DNA of 64,000 bases from Triglochin maritima (taxonomy: Eukaryota; Streptophyta; Magnoliopsida; Alismatales; Juncaginaceae): NCBI GenBank assembly GCA_963682175.1, contig OY821771.1:15499001-15563000 (forward strand), written 5' to 3'. The notes beneath the pieces were generated by a model that was not told the origin of the DNA, ran no database searches, and saw only the letters and a program-made list of their open reading frames with translations. Shown here piece by piece: positions 12,028 through 24,246 of this stretch. Both the position numbers and the translations under genes were made by a program. Position 1 is the stretch's first letter; the number at the start of each line of letters is the position of its first letter.

Positions 12028-12961
12028 GGAAATCTTTTGAAGCTCCATGATTAAGATTAAAACACACAAATCCAACAACATTAACACTTCACATCATCCT
12101 CCACCCACAATGGGGATAGATTACTCATTAATCATGTTGTTAACAAACAAAGTCATAAAGTAAAAAACAACACATGAACAAGTAAAGAGAACTAATTCTA
12201 ATCAAGGCAAGAATGTAAACAACAACAACAAACCTTTGATTAATGAAAAAAGATTACAAGACTGGTTTCTTCACCTCTCATCCACTACACTACTAAGCAA
12301 GAAAATAAACCTAACCTAATGAGGCAAAGGAGGAAGAAGAAGAAGAAGAAGAAGAAGAAAGGAAGGGTTACAATGTTATTTATAGAAAAATGGAGGGTTT
12401 GGATTAATCTGGACATTATCGGATGACTGCAAATCATATCTGGATATTTCAATGTGCTCCAACCCGATTACCCGACCCACTGGAGAAATTATAGAACAAA
12501 CAATTATGAGAGATCAGCCAATAGCTGATATAAATCCGTCAGTGGTGGATCCAGTAGCCCCGATCCGTCTGGAATTTCTTCATAGAGTTATGTTTCTCTT
12601 AAGCACGCGGGGTTAAGCCCTGGTCCATTGTCTCGAGCCGATTCAGGCTTAATTGTAGAATTACTCCTCAAGATCATGACATTGTGGTCTTTTGTGACAA
12701 ATATATTTTCTTTACGATCAGGTCCCTTTGGGTTTTCACTTGGGTCCTTCCTGATTTTTAGTCCATACCTTGGGCATTACCGACAGGTCCCAAAAGCTTC
12801 CAAATCAGTCTATTTTTCTTGCATTTTTGTCATTTTTACTTCATTTCTCTTTTTTATAACTTAAACCCTGAAATGTAAGAAACAAATACCCAAATAGCAC
12901 AAATACAAGGTAAAATAAATGATATATAGCATGAATGCATCATATGATATGCAACTAATCA
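12028..12961 (-). repeat. Truncated LTR, same family as 10184-11706 and 13880-15371
   Basis: Shares the LTR start (minus-strand TGATTAGT... at 12961), the AAATGATATATAGCATGAATGC block, a TATA-like TTATTTATAG and the GAA repeat with its relatives. It lacks the U5 end: similarity begins around 12028 after unrelated sequence. No duplication was identified. Confidence 0.75.
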
Positions 12962-13879
12962 TATCTCAGGTCCCAGTCTATTTTGAAGGTGGATTTCCAA
13001 AATTTGGTCATTAATTGCGCTGCTACTTCGTGGGCACGCATTGCTTGTTGGCGGGCTTGCTCATTCTCTCCAACTAGTCACAGAAGGTTATTCAATTGGA
13101 TTAATTTTTGTATCCTCCCATCCATAGTTAGTAGTGTCTAGTGTTCCGAAGTTATCAGCAGTTGGGCGATCTATGTGTGCTTTGGGTCCCAGTATTTTAA
13201 TCTCATATCTATAGCGAATTCACCATTACCGTACAACATGGCTTGCATGGCAAAGCTTGGATGATGACCTTTCGTGGGTAGCATCCCATCCACTGCATTT
13301 GCTCCAACACATCTAGCAAGGTGTCCATTAACTGTCCATTCAAAATAGTGACATTAACTTGACATTTTCTAAACTCAGAACTTAGGTCTGATACAAAAAT
13401 TGATATACATTCATTGACAACCTTGACCCTTTGGTAATTAGATCATGTAGATATCCTAGCCTCACCTATCTCATGTCCTTGCACCATATATATTTGTTCT
13501 TGTCTCTTGCAAGTGTTGTTAAATTTTACCAATAGCCTATTTAGCTGCTCTTCGTAGGACAAAATTTATCTAGTTTGGGTGCAATTTCATTTCCGTCGAA
13601 ATTGCACCTCTTATCCACAATTGACTCTTCAGAAGTATATATTGTCTTTCTTTTCTTCTCATTCCTCTTCTTGAAGTGCAACTCAAACTTCTTGAGACTC
13701 CTCTGTTCCCTTTCCTTCCTTTGTTCCTCACTTTCCTTTTCGAGGGCATCTTTCCTTGTCCTTGGATCTTTATTCCCTCAGTTCATATTGTCATTTTTTT
13801 GTTTTTACTTCTCGTGATCTTTTCTTCTCTTCTCCCTTCTTCTTCTTGTTTGGAAATTTAATGTTCAAAGCCTTAAATG

Positions 13880-15371
13880 CGTGACCACGTTGGAGCGGTG
13901 GCATGTACGGGTCGTGTCCACGAGGAGTGAGTATGGCTCGTCGCTAACCATACTCGAGTGGGGGAAGAAAATGAAAGCTGAGTGATTTGAATTAACTAAC
14001 TAACGTGATGCGAGGTCCTGAAATTAACCTAATATAAGTAGTCTCATAGGAGGTGGAGAATGCGTGAAACAATGTAGATGTGTGACACGTGTGTGTACAA
14101 TGATGCTCTCATGACATGAATTAATATGGACATATATAATGACCATTATCCTAAGTGTGTTTCCACATGGATTAAGATTTATTTTCATTATTAAAACATA
14201 CAAAATACTACTTAAGATAAGGCTAAAGATAACCACATGTTCACATGCCAATCTTATCTCTTTATCCACTCTAATCTTATCGTCACCTCATCATTCCCCA
14301 TAAAGTGGGCCCACTCAAAGCATGTGCTAAGCATCCATTATAACCATTGACACACTGAAGGCAAGAGTGAGAAACCTTAAAAAAAAATATGGGAATCATT
14401 TGACGTTCCAACATTAAGATTAAAACACACATAAATCTAACAACATTTACACTTCACATCATCCTCCACCCCCAATGAGGATGAATTACTTACTAATCAT
14501 ATCCATAACAAAGAAAAGAACACAAGAACAACACATGAACAAGTAAACGAAAGTAAATATAACCAATGAAATGAAATAAAAATTGCATCAAATGAAATAC
14601 AAGAACATGAAGATAAAACTTGACTAAGAAAAAAAGATTACAAAATGGTGTTTCTCTTCTCATCCACTACACTACTAAGCAAGAAATAAAAACCTATTCT
14701 AAGCAAGAAATAAAACCTACTCTAAAAGCAAATAAAACCTATTCTAATGGGACAGGGGAAGTAAGAAAAAGAAGAATGGAATGGTTAAAAGTGTATTTAT
14801 AGAAGGTCTGGATTAATCTGGGCACAATCAGACGATTGCAAATCAAATCTGCATATCCCAGAGTGCTCTGACCTAAATACTTGACATACTGGAGAAACTA
14901 AAGTGATGTCCGACCACCCAGATCCCCCAATAGTGGATTTGGATCCACCAATGGCAGATCATTTGGGTCGAATTGGGCCCAAATTTCTCCAGCAACTTAA
15001 GTTAATCATTTACACACGTGAGGTTCACTGAGAGATGTTGATTCAAACTCGTTTGATTTTAATTATTGAATTACTCCTCGGGTTCATGGGATTATGGACT
15101 TTTGCAACCAACATATTTTCTTTATGGTCAGATCCCTCTGGATTTTCACCTAGGTCCTTCCTAACTTGCAATCCGGTCATTGAGCATTACAAACATGTAC
15201 AGAATGCTTCCAAATTAGTTCGTTCTTCTTGCATTTAGGTTCTTTTTGCTTCCTTTCTTTTATTTATTACCTAAATCCTGAAATGTATGAAACAAATACC
15301 CAAGTAGCACAAATATGTGGTGAAATAAAGGATATATAGCATGAATGTATTATATGATATGCTACTAATCA
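13880..15371 (-). mobile_element. LTR (about 1490 bp), minus strand
   Basis: Minus-strand start TGATTAGTAGCATATC at 15371. Its other end, near 13880, has a diverged version of the U5 motif (TGTACGGGTCGTGTCCACGAG). A TATA-like CTATAAATACAC lies on the minus strand near 14791-14802. It shares long blocks with 10184-11706. No convincing target duplication was found, so it may be a solo LTR with eroded ends. Confidence 0.75.
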
Positions 15372-15840
15372 ACCATTCTTTCCTATTTTCCTCTGCTCCC
15401 TTCTTCTTCGTCTCTTCTCTCTCCTCCTCTTTTCTTCTTCTCGTCCTGCTCCTCTTCCTTCCTCCTCTCCTCTTGTTCTTCCTTACTCATCCTCTCCTCT
15501 TGTTCTTCCTTTCTCATCCTTCTCTCCTCTTCTTCCTTTCTCCTCCTCTCCTCTTGTTCTTCCTTTCTCCTCCTTTCCTACTATTTTTCCTTTCTCCTCT
15601 TTTCCTCCTCTTCTTCCTTTCTCCTCCTCTCCTCTTGTTCTTCCTTTCTCCTCCTTTCCTACTATTTTTCCTTTCTCCTCTTTTCCTCCTCTTCTTCCTC
15701 TCTTCTCCTCTCCTCCTATTCTTCCTTTCTCCTCCTCTTCCTTCTTTCTCCTCCTCTTCTTCATCTCCCCTCCTCTTCCCCCTTTCTTCCTTTTTCCTTC
15801 TCTTCCTCTCCCTCTTTCCTCTCATCTTCTACTTCTTCTG
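15372..15840. repeat. CT-rich minisatellite with 27-bp units
   Basis: Long polypyrimidine tract made of 27-bp units such as CTCCTCTTGTTCTTCCTTTC. A higher-order block of about 81 bp (three units) is repeated at roughly 15530-15610 and 15611-15690. Because 27 is a multiple of three, open frames run through on both strands: 9-residue Leu/Phe/Ser/Pro repeats on plus, Lys/Glu/Arg/Gly on minus. I regard the minus-strand reading as the remnant of a K/E-rich coding tail. Confidence 0.8.
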
Positions 15841-15964
15841 GTTGTCAGCCAATGAATTCCAGATTCATCATTTTTTCCTGTTAAATATCATGTAAAGTCA
15901 TCACGATCGTGAATTGTTGATGAATGTAGTAGAAATTTGTGTTTGATCCATTTGTTTATGTTCA

Positions 15965-16175
15965 AGTGGCCCACGCGGGACACAACTATCTCTCGCATGA
16001 CACAACTTTCCATTGCATGACTCTTGTGTCCCTAATGGGACTTATGTGTCCATAACGGGATAAGTGTCCCTCACCGGACGCGGTTGTTTCCCCCGTGGGA
16101 CACATGAGTACCTCGCAGGACAAGAGCGTCTCCCACAGGACACTTCTATCCTTGTGGTACGTAAGTGCCCCCCGT
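15965..16175. repeat. Cluster of GGGACAC/GTGTCCC short palindromes
   Basis: About ten degenerate copies of GGGACACAAGTGTCCC-like half-sites in 210 bp (for example CGCGGGACACAAC, TTGTGTCCCTAATGGGAC, CGTGGGACACATGAG). A second smaller cluster is at 17525-17630. No family could be assigned. Confidence 0.65.
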
Positions 16176-17524
16176 TGAATTGCAATTTTCTTGTTTCAAC
16201 GGTTTAGATTACACATACCATTACATTGGTGTAGAGATCTGATGCTTTGACCTGGGATGTGGAGGCAGCTTCTGCAGGCGTCGTTAATGCGATCTCGTCG
16301 ACGTCTTCGCTATTGTGCTTTATTGGAGAAGTTCTCTCCGACTGGGTGTACTGGGTAAATTCCAGAAAGGACTCCATCGACCTTTCTTTCCAGAAATTTA
16401 TTTGTTTGTCCTTCTCCCCCAGTTGGTACCGCGGGTCTAGTGTGGTCTGCTCTGCCTTAAGCCATCTCAATTTGAGCTCCTGGTAGTCAACCATGTTGTC
16501 GCATTATCAATGGGTCTCTTGTAATGTGTGAGCACCCACCATTATATTCTGAGGCAAAAATGTAGCGTGGAGTGTCGTTGATTTGTCGATTGCCGCTTGT
16601 GTCAACCTGAACAGGTTCATTCTCCCCACTGTCGTCACATGTCTCTGCATTTCCTGGTAGTGCCAGCTCTTCTTCCTCTCTCAGCTCAACTTCCCCGCTG
16701 GCTACTTTTAGCAGGATGATGCCCTGCATTTCCAACACCTTAAGAATCATACTTGTCCCAACGAAGATGCTCTAGCGGTTCACCAATGGGACGCATCGCG
16801 GTATCCCATTCTCTAGGTTTATCTTCTCATAGAGCCATATTTGCATCAACATGTTGGATAACTCATTTCAGGGAAAGTATTTGGTATCATAAGATGATGG
16901 AAAATGATTGAAACCGTTAGGGTGCTCACCTGAAGTAGGGTCACACATCCCTCAATGTTACCTGCCATTCAGTAATTGTCTTTTTTATGTCATCGAAAAC
17001 ACCTCTGCCCAGGCGTACGTTCCAATTTCCTCTAGGTTCTCGATCGCATACATGTACCATTCCTTCATTCTGAACCATAGTAGACTAAAAGGCAGAGAGC
17101 AGAATTTTGACGAACTCTTCACCGTCTCCCCTTTTTCTCACGACTTCTAGTTGTCTTCCAAACTCTCCATGCTCTAGTTGCAGACTTCCTTGTTTTATCA
17201 TCGACTTATCGGTCATGTCGACCGGCCTTCTAGCAGAGGTAGTCGCAATATCAGGGCAACGTCGGAGGCCTTCAGACTCAATACTTTGTTGCCAAGTTTA
17301 AATCATCATTCATCGTCATTGTAATTCTTGACGGGGAACTCGACGATATCATTGTCCACCGTCGACATCCTTTTCATCTTAAGAAAGTGTGCGAAGGGCG
17401 TCCTTCTTTATATCATCGTATGGCTGGTAGAAATCTTTGTCTTCTCCCTCTCAAAGTTTGCCCATCTACACTTTGTAGGCTGGAAGAAATTCAATGTTTG
17501 TAACAAATAAAATGTCAGTTCATC

Positions 17525-17630
17525 ATGGAACACATGAGTGGGACTGGAGCGTATACCGTGCAGGACACAAGTGTCCCTCGTTAATGACACATCGCTTGTG
17601 GGATGCCTCTGGCCCCTGTGGGACATACCG
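17525..17630. repeat. Second GGGACAC/GTGTCCC palindrome cluster
   Basis: Contains GAACACATGAGTGGGAC, CAGGACACAAGTGTCC and TGTGGGACATACC. Same motif as the cluster at 15965-16175. The two may be matching parts of one decayed element spanning the interval; I could not prove this. Confidence 0.55.
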
Positions 17631-17895
17631 GTGCAAAAGAAAACAACTCGTTCACGTGCTCTTACTCGTTGATGCTCGCGACGAACACTTTTGTTGCCAT
17701 TTCTCTGGAATATTTGTTTTGGGGTGTCAGCTTGGCGGAGTTCGGATTAAGGTTTTTTTGTTTGGGTTTAGGGTGGATGGGAAGTTCACTTTTCCCTTCT
17801 TAACTATTAAAGTCTACTTTTTTGGAATGTGCCTTGTTTACCATGTTTTGTGGTAATATGAATAATTTCAACCGTCGTACCACTGATTACGAAAC

Positions 17896-19131
17896 GGGTT
17901 TTTTGCTCCACTACATATCAAAAGGTTCAAAATTGGCCTAATACCCATGATTTCTCAAAAATTGTTTTGATACCTATCAAGAAGATGTAAATTGTTTTAA
18001 TGTAGTTCCGTTAATGTGGGGCCCACTTCTGTCTGTTGCCGTTAACGGATTCCGTTACGGCGCCGTTAAATGAAATAATTAACAAATGTATTAACCCACC
18101 AATTAAATAATTAAGAAAAATTGTTGTGGTACCCATCCCAACAATTAAAATTGGTATGCTACCCATCTAAAATATTATAATTGGTATAATACCCATGAAT
18201 TTGGAAAACAAATACCTTTTATTTGTTAAAAATGTGGTAAATCCAACTTGTTACATGTTCCAACAAATAACATAATAAATTTTGTTTAATATTTATAATT
18301 TGATATTTTCAAATTATATATTTGAAAAAAATATGTTTTGTTAAAAATGTGATAAATCTAACTTGTTACATGTTCCAACGAATAACATGATAAATTTCAT
18401 TTAATCTTTATAATTTGAAAATATCTAATTTATAATTTGAAAAATATCAAATTATAAAGATTAAACGAAATATATCATGTTATTTGTTGGAACAAGCAAC
18501 AAGTTGGATTTACCACATTTTTAACAAAATGTATGTTTTTTCCAAAATTCATGGGTATTATACCCATACCCATATTAGACTAAATTGGTATAATAATACC
18601 CATGAAGTTTGAAAAAATACCTTTTATTTGTTAAAAATGTGATAAATCCAACTTGTTGCATGTTCCAACAAATAACATGTTTAATCTTTATAATTTGATA
18701 TTTTTCAAATTATAATTTAGATATTTTCAAATTATAAATATTAAACGAAATTTATCAATTTATTTGTTGGAACATGTAACAAGTTGGATTTACCACATTT
18801 TTAACAAATAAAAGTTTTTTTTCAAAATTTATGGGTATTATACCAATTATAATATTTTAGATGGGTAGCATACCAATTTTAATTGTTAGGATGGGTACCA
18901 CAATAATTTTTCTTAATTACTTAATTAGTGGGTTAATACATTTGTTAATTATTTCATTTAACGGCGCCATAACGGAAACCGTTAACGGCAACAGACAGAA
19001 GTGGGTCCCACATTAACAGAACTGCATTAAAAAAATTTACATCTTTTTGATAGGTATCAAAATAATTTTTGAGAAATCATGGGTATTAGGCCAATTTTGA
19101 ACCTTTTGATATGTACTGGAGCAAAAAACTC
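17896..19131. mobile_element. Non-autonomous hairpin element with long TIRs (Mutator-like)
   Basis: Starts GGGTTTTTTGCTCC and ends GGAGCAAAAAACTC, with inverted arms of at least 300 bp (about 17896-18195 and 18828-19131). The central part also consists of alternating direct and inverted copies of a block with CCAACTTGTTACATGTTCC. Flanks are the identical 10-mer ATTACGAAAC at 17886-17895 and 19132-19141. A 9-10 bp duplication plus long TIRs points to the Mutator superfamily. It has no coding capacity. Confidence 0.85.
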
Positions 19132-19141
19132 ATTACGAAAC

Positions 19142-19856
19142 TAACTATCCCTTATCGAAAACCACATTTTCTAATCGAAAATGCTGACATGGAGGGTGAC
19201 GTAGAGCGTGTCACGAACGCACCGTGTCCATGTATCAGCAAGCCTTAGCTTTATATGAGTGTGTATCGGTTTTAAATATTGAAGATGGTGATTTATATGT
19301 GTAACGGGTCCAAAAGACAAGATCCAAAAAAATAGAAAAGCTACCAATGGTTTTCTGGATTGGCATATCAAAACGTTCGACGAGCCTTTCGGTGGGAAGT
19401 GGCGAAATAAAGGTGTAGTAATTACCTTTCTCAAGGTTGAATATTTTCATGGGATAATAATGTAAAACTTAGAAAAATCAATCTGATCAGACCAAACTAG
19501 TACAAATAAGATTAATTTTTGGTTTTAGTCATACCACCATATATTTCTACCAAATGGAAGGGTTAGAATTGAACACACACACATATATATATTATAGAGG
19601 AAGGTTAGAGTGAACCCTGAGCTCACTTTTATTAAAACAAGCCCACAATGATCTAACCGTTGATATCAATCTGAAGGGTTGTGAGCCATTTACTTTAAGT
19701 GAGGGTATTCCAGTAATTTTACAAGTTTCTCCAACTTATCTTCTTCTCCTTTTTCTTCCATGAAACCCAATTTGTCATTCTTCTTCCGAAACCCAAACTC
19801 TCATTCTTCTTCTTCTTCCCAGGAAATCCGAATCTCCCTCTTTCTTCTCCTCTACA
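19142..19856. other. No gene recognised
   Basis: Unassigned sequence. The stretch near 19600-19690 (GAACCCTGAGCTCAC, GCCCACAATGATCTAACC) resembles 43390-43450, so both are probably remnants of one repeat family. Confidence 0.35.
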
Positions 19857-20120
19857 ATGGAACCCTTACCATCACCACCACCACCACCACTGGATGACAC
19901 GCACTTTGGTGATCATTACCTAACTTTTTTGAGATATATCCAACTTTTTGATTATGTGAACCCATCATTTGATTCTTCAAATCAACTATTCGTTGACGAC
20001 ATCGAAGCTACAACCGTGGAAATCCAAACTTTGATGGGAAATATTCACCTATGGAACTACACATCATTTAGATTTTTTGGCTATATACTTTGGGAAACTG
20101 CTATCAATTTTTTTATATAA
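19857..20120 (+). CDS. Hypothetical 87-aa ORF
   Basis: Starts with MEPLPSPPPPPLDD after a pyrimidine-rich CTTCTTCTTCTTCCC leader, the usual look of a plant 5' UTR. The rest has no recognised domain. It may be the first exon of a decayed gene or of a transposon-borne ORF. No splice partner was found. Confidence 0.25.
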   Translation: MEPLPSPPPPPLDDTHFGDHYLTFLRYIQLFDYVNPSFDSSNQLFVDDIEATTVEIQTLMGNIHLWNYTSFRFFGYILWETAINFFI

Positions 20121-20320
20121 GCATATTTTGAATATGTGAGGATTTGTCCTATTTTTTGGACACACAAAATACACATGAGAATTTATCAATTTTGGAGGTG
20201 AAGTTTGGAAGTTCTTTGTTGTTTTTGAATATAGAATAACATGTGGTATTAGTATCTGAAACTCCTTTCAAACCTATCCAAATGAAAGTAAGAATATGTA
20301 AATTATGGTAACATGATCGA

Positions 20321-20620
20321 TGTTCGTAACAAAATTAATATTACATTCACAACCGTAATATAATGTTGTTCGCCGTAATATGATGTTGTTAGGCGTAATA
20401 TTATGTAATTATTTTTAATAACATTCCTCGCATAATGATGAATGACTGCAACATGTGTAACATGTATTGTTGTTCGTAACAAAATTCATATTACGTTCAC
20501 AACCGTAATATAATATTGTTAGCCTTATTATGATGTTGTTAGCCATAATATAATGGAATTATTTTTAATAACATTCCTCAAATAATGGTGGATGACTACA
20601 ACATGTGTAACTTTTAATAT
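20321..20620. repeat. Tandem duplication, period about 150 bp
   Basis: TGTTCGTAACAAAATT... begins at 20321 and again at 20471. Both units continue through the CACAACCGTAATATAAT, TTTTTAATAACATTCCTC and CAACATGTGTAAC blocks with point differences. AT-rich and non-coding. Confidence 0.8.
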
Positions 20621-20639
20621 AACTTCATGTTCTCTAGTT

Positions 20640-21544
20640 TGTCAAAGTTTGACAATGCAGCTCTTGGAACATTTGAACCTGACTCAGGCAATAAGAAAGT
20701 TGAACACATCAACAAAATCAAGAACTTGACATAGTCGTCAACCGACTCTTCATCATCTTTATCATGTAAAGCAACCAAAACTTCTTGAATGTGTGTTGTA
20801 TTAAAAGTGATGGTTTTTTCCTAATTGTATTTTCCCTCTGACAATGACGGTTTTTCACTTCCTCTGAACTTAACTTTGTGACTGGAAGAAGGCAAACCTA
20901 ATATAGCACCCACATGGAGAACTCTAAATAGTTCACCTAAGACGAAGCAGTAAAAGATAAAGATCTTTATGTCAGAATTTCTTGATTGTTGAACGTATAT
21001 TTAAGAAGACTTCCCCATCTGAACTTCAAGACCTAAGAAAATACATTTTTAATACTTTAAAACATGCTAAAATCAAATTTCCTCATTGGAGTCTAGAGTT
21101 AAACATAGTCATTTAGGTTGTTAATTATCGATTTTTGGAACCTTTCAAAGCTAGAGCTCTCTACACCTAAATTCTTGATCTATAGTTCCTGATCTCTCAT
21201 CTTGCAAAGCAACCACATCCTGGGAAGAAACCTATGCTGCTGGCTTGAATCCATGCCCAAAATTCCATCTCAAACACATTCAACCATACATCCAGAAACA
21301 ACACGTTGACATTGCCCTTGAGAAAGATGTGAAACAATTCCAACAACTCAGACAATAGCATTCTTTCTTCTTTTTTTGAAAAATAAAAACATTTTTGAAT
21401 AGTGAAGCACTTGCGAGAAAAAAATCAATAGTATCTTGAGCAAGTACTTGGAAAGTTGGAACAAGAGAATTGAAAGAATGCAATGATAATACTAATATAA
21501 GAGAAAATCAGCATCTCCTTCATGCAATACACAAGTCCCGCACA
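20640..21544. other. No gene recognised; left flank of the Tekay-type insertion
   Basis: No domain or splice structure recognised. Its right continuation before the insertion is the sequence from 35163. Confidence 0.4.
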
Positions 21545-21549
21545 AGTGA

Positions 21550-22537
21550 TGTAACATCCCGAAACAGCGGAAATTTAAAAATTAAACATCAAAACATCAG
21601 AGACCAATAATCAAAGACGGGACTGTTACTTCTCATAAAACATATAAGCTGTGCACCATATTACATCAGAGTTTGTCAAAACGATACATGATTACAACAG
21701 AACAACAACAAAGATAAAAGCAATCGTGTCGACCTAAGTAGTCCGAAAGAGAGGATCTGATCCCAAGATGTCCGCGCCCGCTGATCACCACCCACTGGAC
21801 CTAATGCGGTCGTGAAAAAGATATGACAACAATGCCTGAGTTTCCATAAGGAAACCCCGCATGCCAAGCTCACCTATATGCATGCAGTAGTACAAATGAA
21901 CTTATCATACTAGTAGCATGTCATGTCATCAACAGTAAGGAAAACAGTTCCCCCGAACGGTAACACAGGACATCAGTCCGACAATCATCATCGGGTATCC
22001 CAAGGAGACCTACCGTCGGCACATACGGTCTAATGGAACATGACGTGACACTCCCCACACGCGGCTACACTAATCATGGGGTTCGGCAAGGAGCATCCGC
22101 CAAGTCCACGCCATAAGAAACAGATCTGTAACTTCGTGGTCGAAACCACACCAACGGAGCCGTCGCTCGGTCGGTCCATCAATTATCATCTCAGTAGGTG
22201 CCCATCTGAGGAACATAGCCGGAACAACATCGGCCCATCAATCATCATCTCCGGAAAAACATTGGAGGCATCACCGGAACAACATCGGTGGTCCAACAAT
22301 ACGTTCGGCACAGCATCGGACGGGTCCAGACCGAAGTCTGCCAGGTCATCAGGCTCCGCGAGCCGCAAACACCAACCGCGCCGCTATAAAGTAGGGCAGC
22401 GACCTCCATAGCCATCCAGGCCGGTAGTCACCTCACCCAACGACAGTTGCGTGCTCGCACAATCATCATACATTAGGATCCGCGATCCCTCAGGCCTGCT
22501 ACTCTACAATGACTCCAATCAATCCATCACATCAAGT
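21550..22537 (-). repeat. Truncated 3' LTR of the Tekay-like element
   Basis: Collinear with 33030-33990 from TGTAACATCCCGAAACAGCG onward, with scattered substitutions and small indels (several percent by eye). Similarity stops at about 22534-22537, where integrase coding sequence abuts. The missing part corresponds to about 33991-35157 of the 5' LTR. Confidence 0.88.
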
Positions 22538-23473
22538 CCAGTCTCCTACGGATCACATCAACCTTCTCTGCATACATCTGCACAATCTCTGGCCCCACTA
22601 ACTGCCTATCGCCCATGTCACTCCAGCACACCGAGGATCTGCAAGGCCTCCCGTAAAAGCCTCGTACGGTGTCATCCCAACACTCGAATGGTAGTTGTTG
22701 TTGTAGGCGAACTCTATCAGCGGCAAGTGCTCATCCCAGTGTCCTGCCCAATCCAGTGTGCATGCTCTCAGCTTATCCTCCAAGGTCTGAATCGTCCTCT
22801 CTGACTGGCCATCTGTCTGCGGGTGGAACGCCGTACTGAACCTCAGACGCGTCCCCAATGCCTGCTGCAGACTCCCCCAAAATCTGGAAGTGAAACGAGG
22901 ATGTCGATCAGAGAGGATGCAAACTGGCACTCCATGCAGCCTAACTATCTCCTCCACGTACAACCTAGCTAGACCCTCCAAAGGCAAAGTGGTCCTGATC
23001 GCTAAGAAGTGCGCCGACTTGGTCAGTCGATCGACTATCACCCAAATCGCGTCGTGGAATCTCATCTTCGGCAATCCTGTGACAAAATCCATCGTCACGT
23101 GCTCCCACTTCCACTCAGGAAGCTCAATACACTGCATCGGTCCTGCTGGTCGCTGATGCTCAATCTTCACTTGCTGACAGACTAAGCATTGCTCTACCAA
23201 CTCTTCAATGTCCCTCTTCATGCCCTTCCACCAGAAGTTCCGCTGCAGGTCCTTATACATCTTCGTGCTCGCAGGGTGAATGGTGTATCTCGCTCTGTGT
23301 GCCTCCTCCATGATGTCATCTCTCAGCCTATCGACCTTCGGCACCCAGATCTGACTCCTGAACCTCAAACCACCATCAACCCCTACACTGAAGTCTGACT
23401 CATCTCTGGAAGCCAACCGTAGCAGACCAGCTAACTCATCATCCCCATGTTGAGCCTGCACCACATGTGACAC
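22538..23473 (-). pseudogene. Integrase of the Tekay-like element, frameshifted and truncated
   Basis: Reads from 23473 down. The zinc finger is H-x3-TIHP...CLVCQQ. The core catalytic residues are visible: D in [10 protein letters not shown] in [10 protein letters not shown] and E in [10 protein letters not shown]. Then comes the MTPYEAF motif near 22665. There a one-base loss shifts the frame: the expected YGRPCRS-type continuation is read in the next frame for about 40 residues, until the LTR junction at about 22537. The C-terminal domain and any chromodomain are gone. Confidence 0.88.
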
Positions 23474-23610
23474 AGTCTACGGCTTCACTAGAAGCCCAGC
23501 AATCACTGGTCCCTCTGAGCCCTCTGTGAACGACCTCCACTCTGACAACGTCTCGAGTAGCCTCCACTCCTGGATGCACAGACTCGCAACTGAAACCTTC
23601 ACCTTCCTGC

Positions 23611-24246
23611 TCAACGCATCTGCAACCGAATTTGCCTTTCCCGGATGATAGAAATTAAGTCGTAGTCCTTAATGAACTCGAGCCATCTGCGCAGTCTCAT
23701 ATTCAGCTCCTTCTGCGAGAACAAATACTTCAGGCTCTGATGATCTTTGAAGACCTCGAACTGCTCGCCATAAAGATAGTGCTGCCAGGTCTTCAACGCG
23801 TGAACCACCGCTGTTAACTCCAGATCATGAGAAAGGTAGTTCTTCTCGTGCACCTTTAGCTGCCTTGAAGCGTACGCCGCCACCTTCCCGTGTTGCATCA
23901 GAACACAACCCAAGTCAATCCCTAACGCATCGTTGTATATCACATAACCTCCACTGCCACTCGGTAGAGTCAGAATCGGTGTTGTCGTCAATCGCCTCTT
24001 CATCTCCTGAAAGCTGTCCTCGAACTTCTGGGACCAAACAAACTTGCCGCCCTTCTGCGTCAGCGGCGATGTAAGTCTGGAGAAATCCTGAATGAACCAT
24101 CTGTAATACCCTGTCAGTCCCACAAAGCTCCTGATCTCTGTAACGCTCGTCGGGGCTCTCCACTGAGTCACCGCCTCGACCTTCGCCGGATCCACCGAAA
24201 TCCCATCTGCCGACACAATATGCCCCAGAAAAACCACCTGATCCAA
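23611..24246 (-). pseudogene. RT thumb and RNase H of the Tekay-like element
   Basis: Begins [20 protein letters not shown], followed by [12 protein letters not shown] and the RNase H core [20 protein letters not shown]. The usual TDAS is NDAL here, so one catalytic-site neighbourhood is altered. [19 protein letters not shown] and a [20 protein letters not shown] block follow. The join to the upstream RT is broken by a TAG where tryptophan is expected (codon just above 24246). Continuation towards integrase is frameshifted near 23620. Confidence 0.88.

Larger units (their letters stand above)
12962..17300 (-). pseudogene. Degenerate plant transposon-associated ORF with K/E-rich tail, minus strand
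   Basis: Read on the minus strand from about 17300 downwards. Near 17290 is LKASDVALILRLPLLEG. Near 17040 is a block YAIENLEEIGTYAWAEV, and near 16850 QIWLYEKINLENGIPRC, the kind of sequence seen in plant mobile-domain or Ulp1-associated transposon proteins. Two longer open stretches follow: 16750-16487 (acidic) and 16494-16204 (VDYQELKLRWLKAEQTTLDP). After the low-complexity K/E-rich region (15840-15372) and an inserted LTR (13880-15371), 13860-12962 continues with K/R-rich then coiled-coil-like sequence (LIQLNNLL...ENEQARQQAMRAHEVA). Many stops. Whether all pieces belong to one gene is an inference from order and strand. Confidence 0.4.

Noticed and set aside
12028..15371. One complete element with LTRs at 12028-12961 and 13880-15371
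   Set aside because: Both are minus-strand LTRs, but the sequence between has no primer site, gag or pol, and the ends lack a shared duplication. More likely separate insertions.
15341..15895. 184-residue Leu/Phe/Ser/Pro repeat protein
   Set aside because: It is the translation of a polypyrimidine minisatellite, not a credible membrane protein.
15965..16175. CRISPR-like array
   Set aside because: The repeats are degenerate palindromic half-sites with irregular spacing in plant DNA; there are no uniform repeats or spacers.
22076..22411. 111-residue open frame, and similar ones at 33557-33970 and 34135-34617
   Set aside because: They lie inside the LTRs of the Tekay-like element; no domain, and differing between LTR copies.
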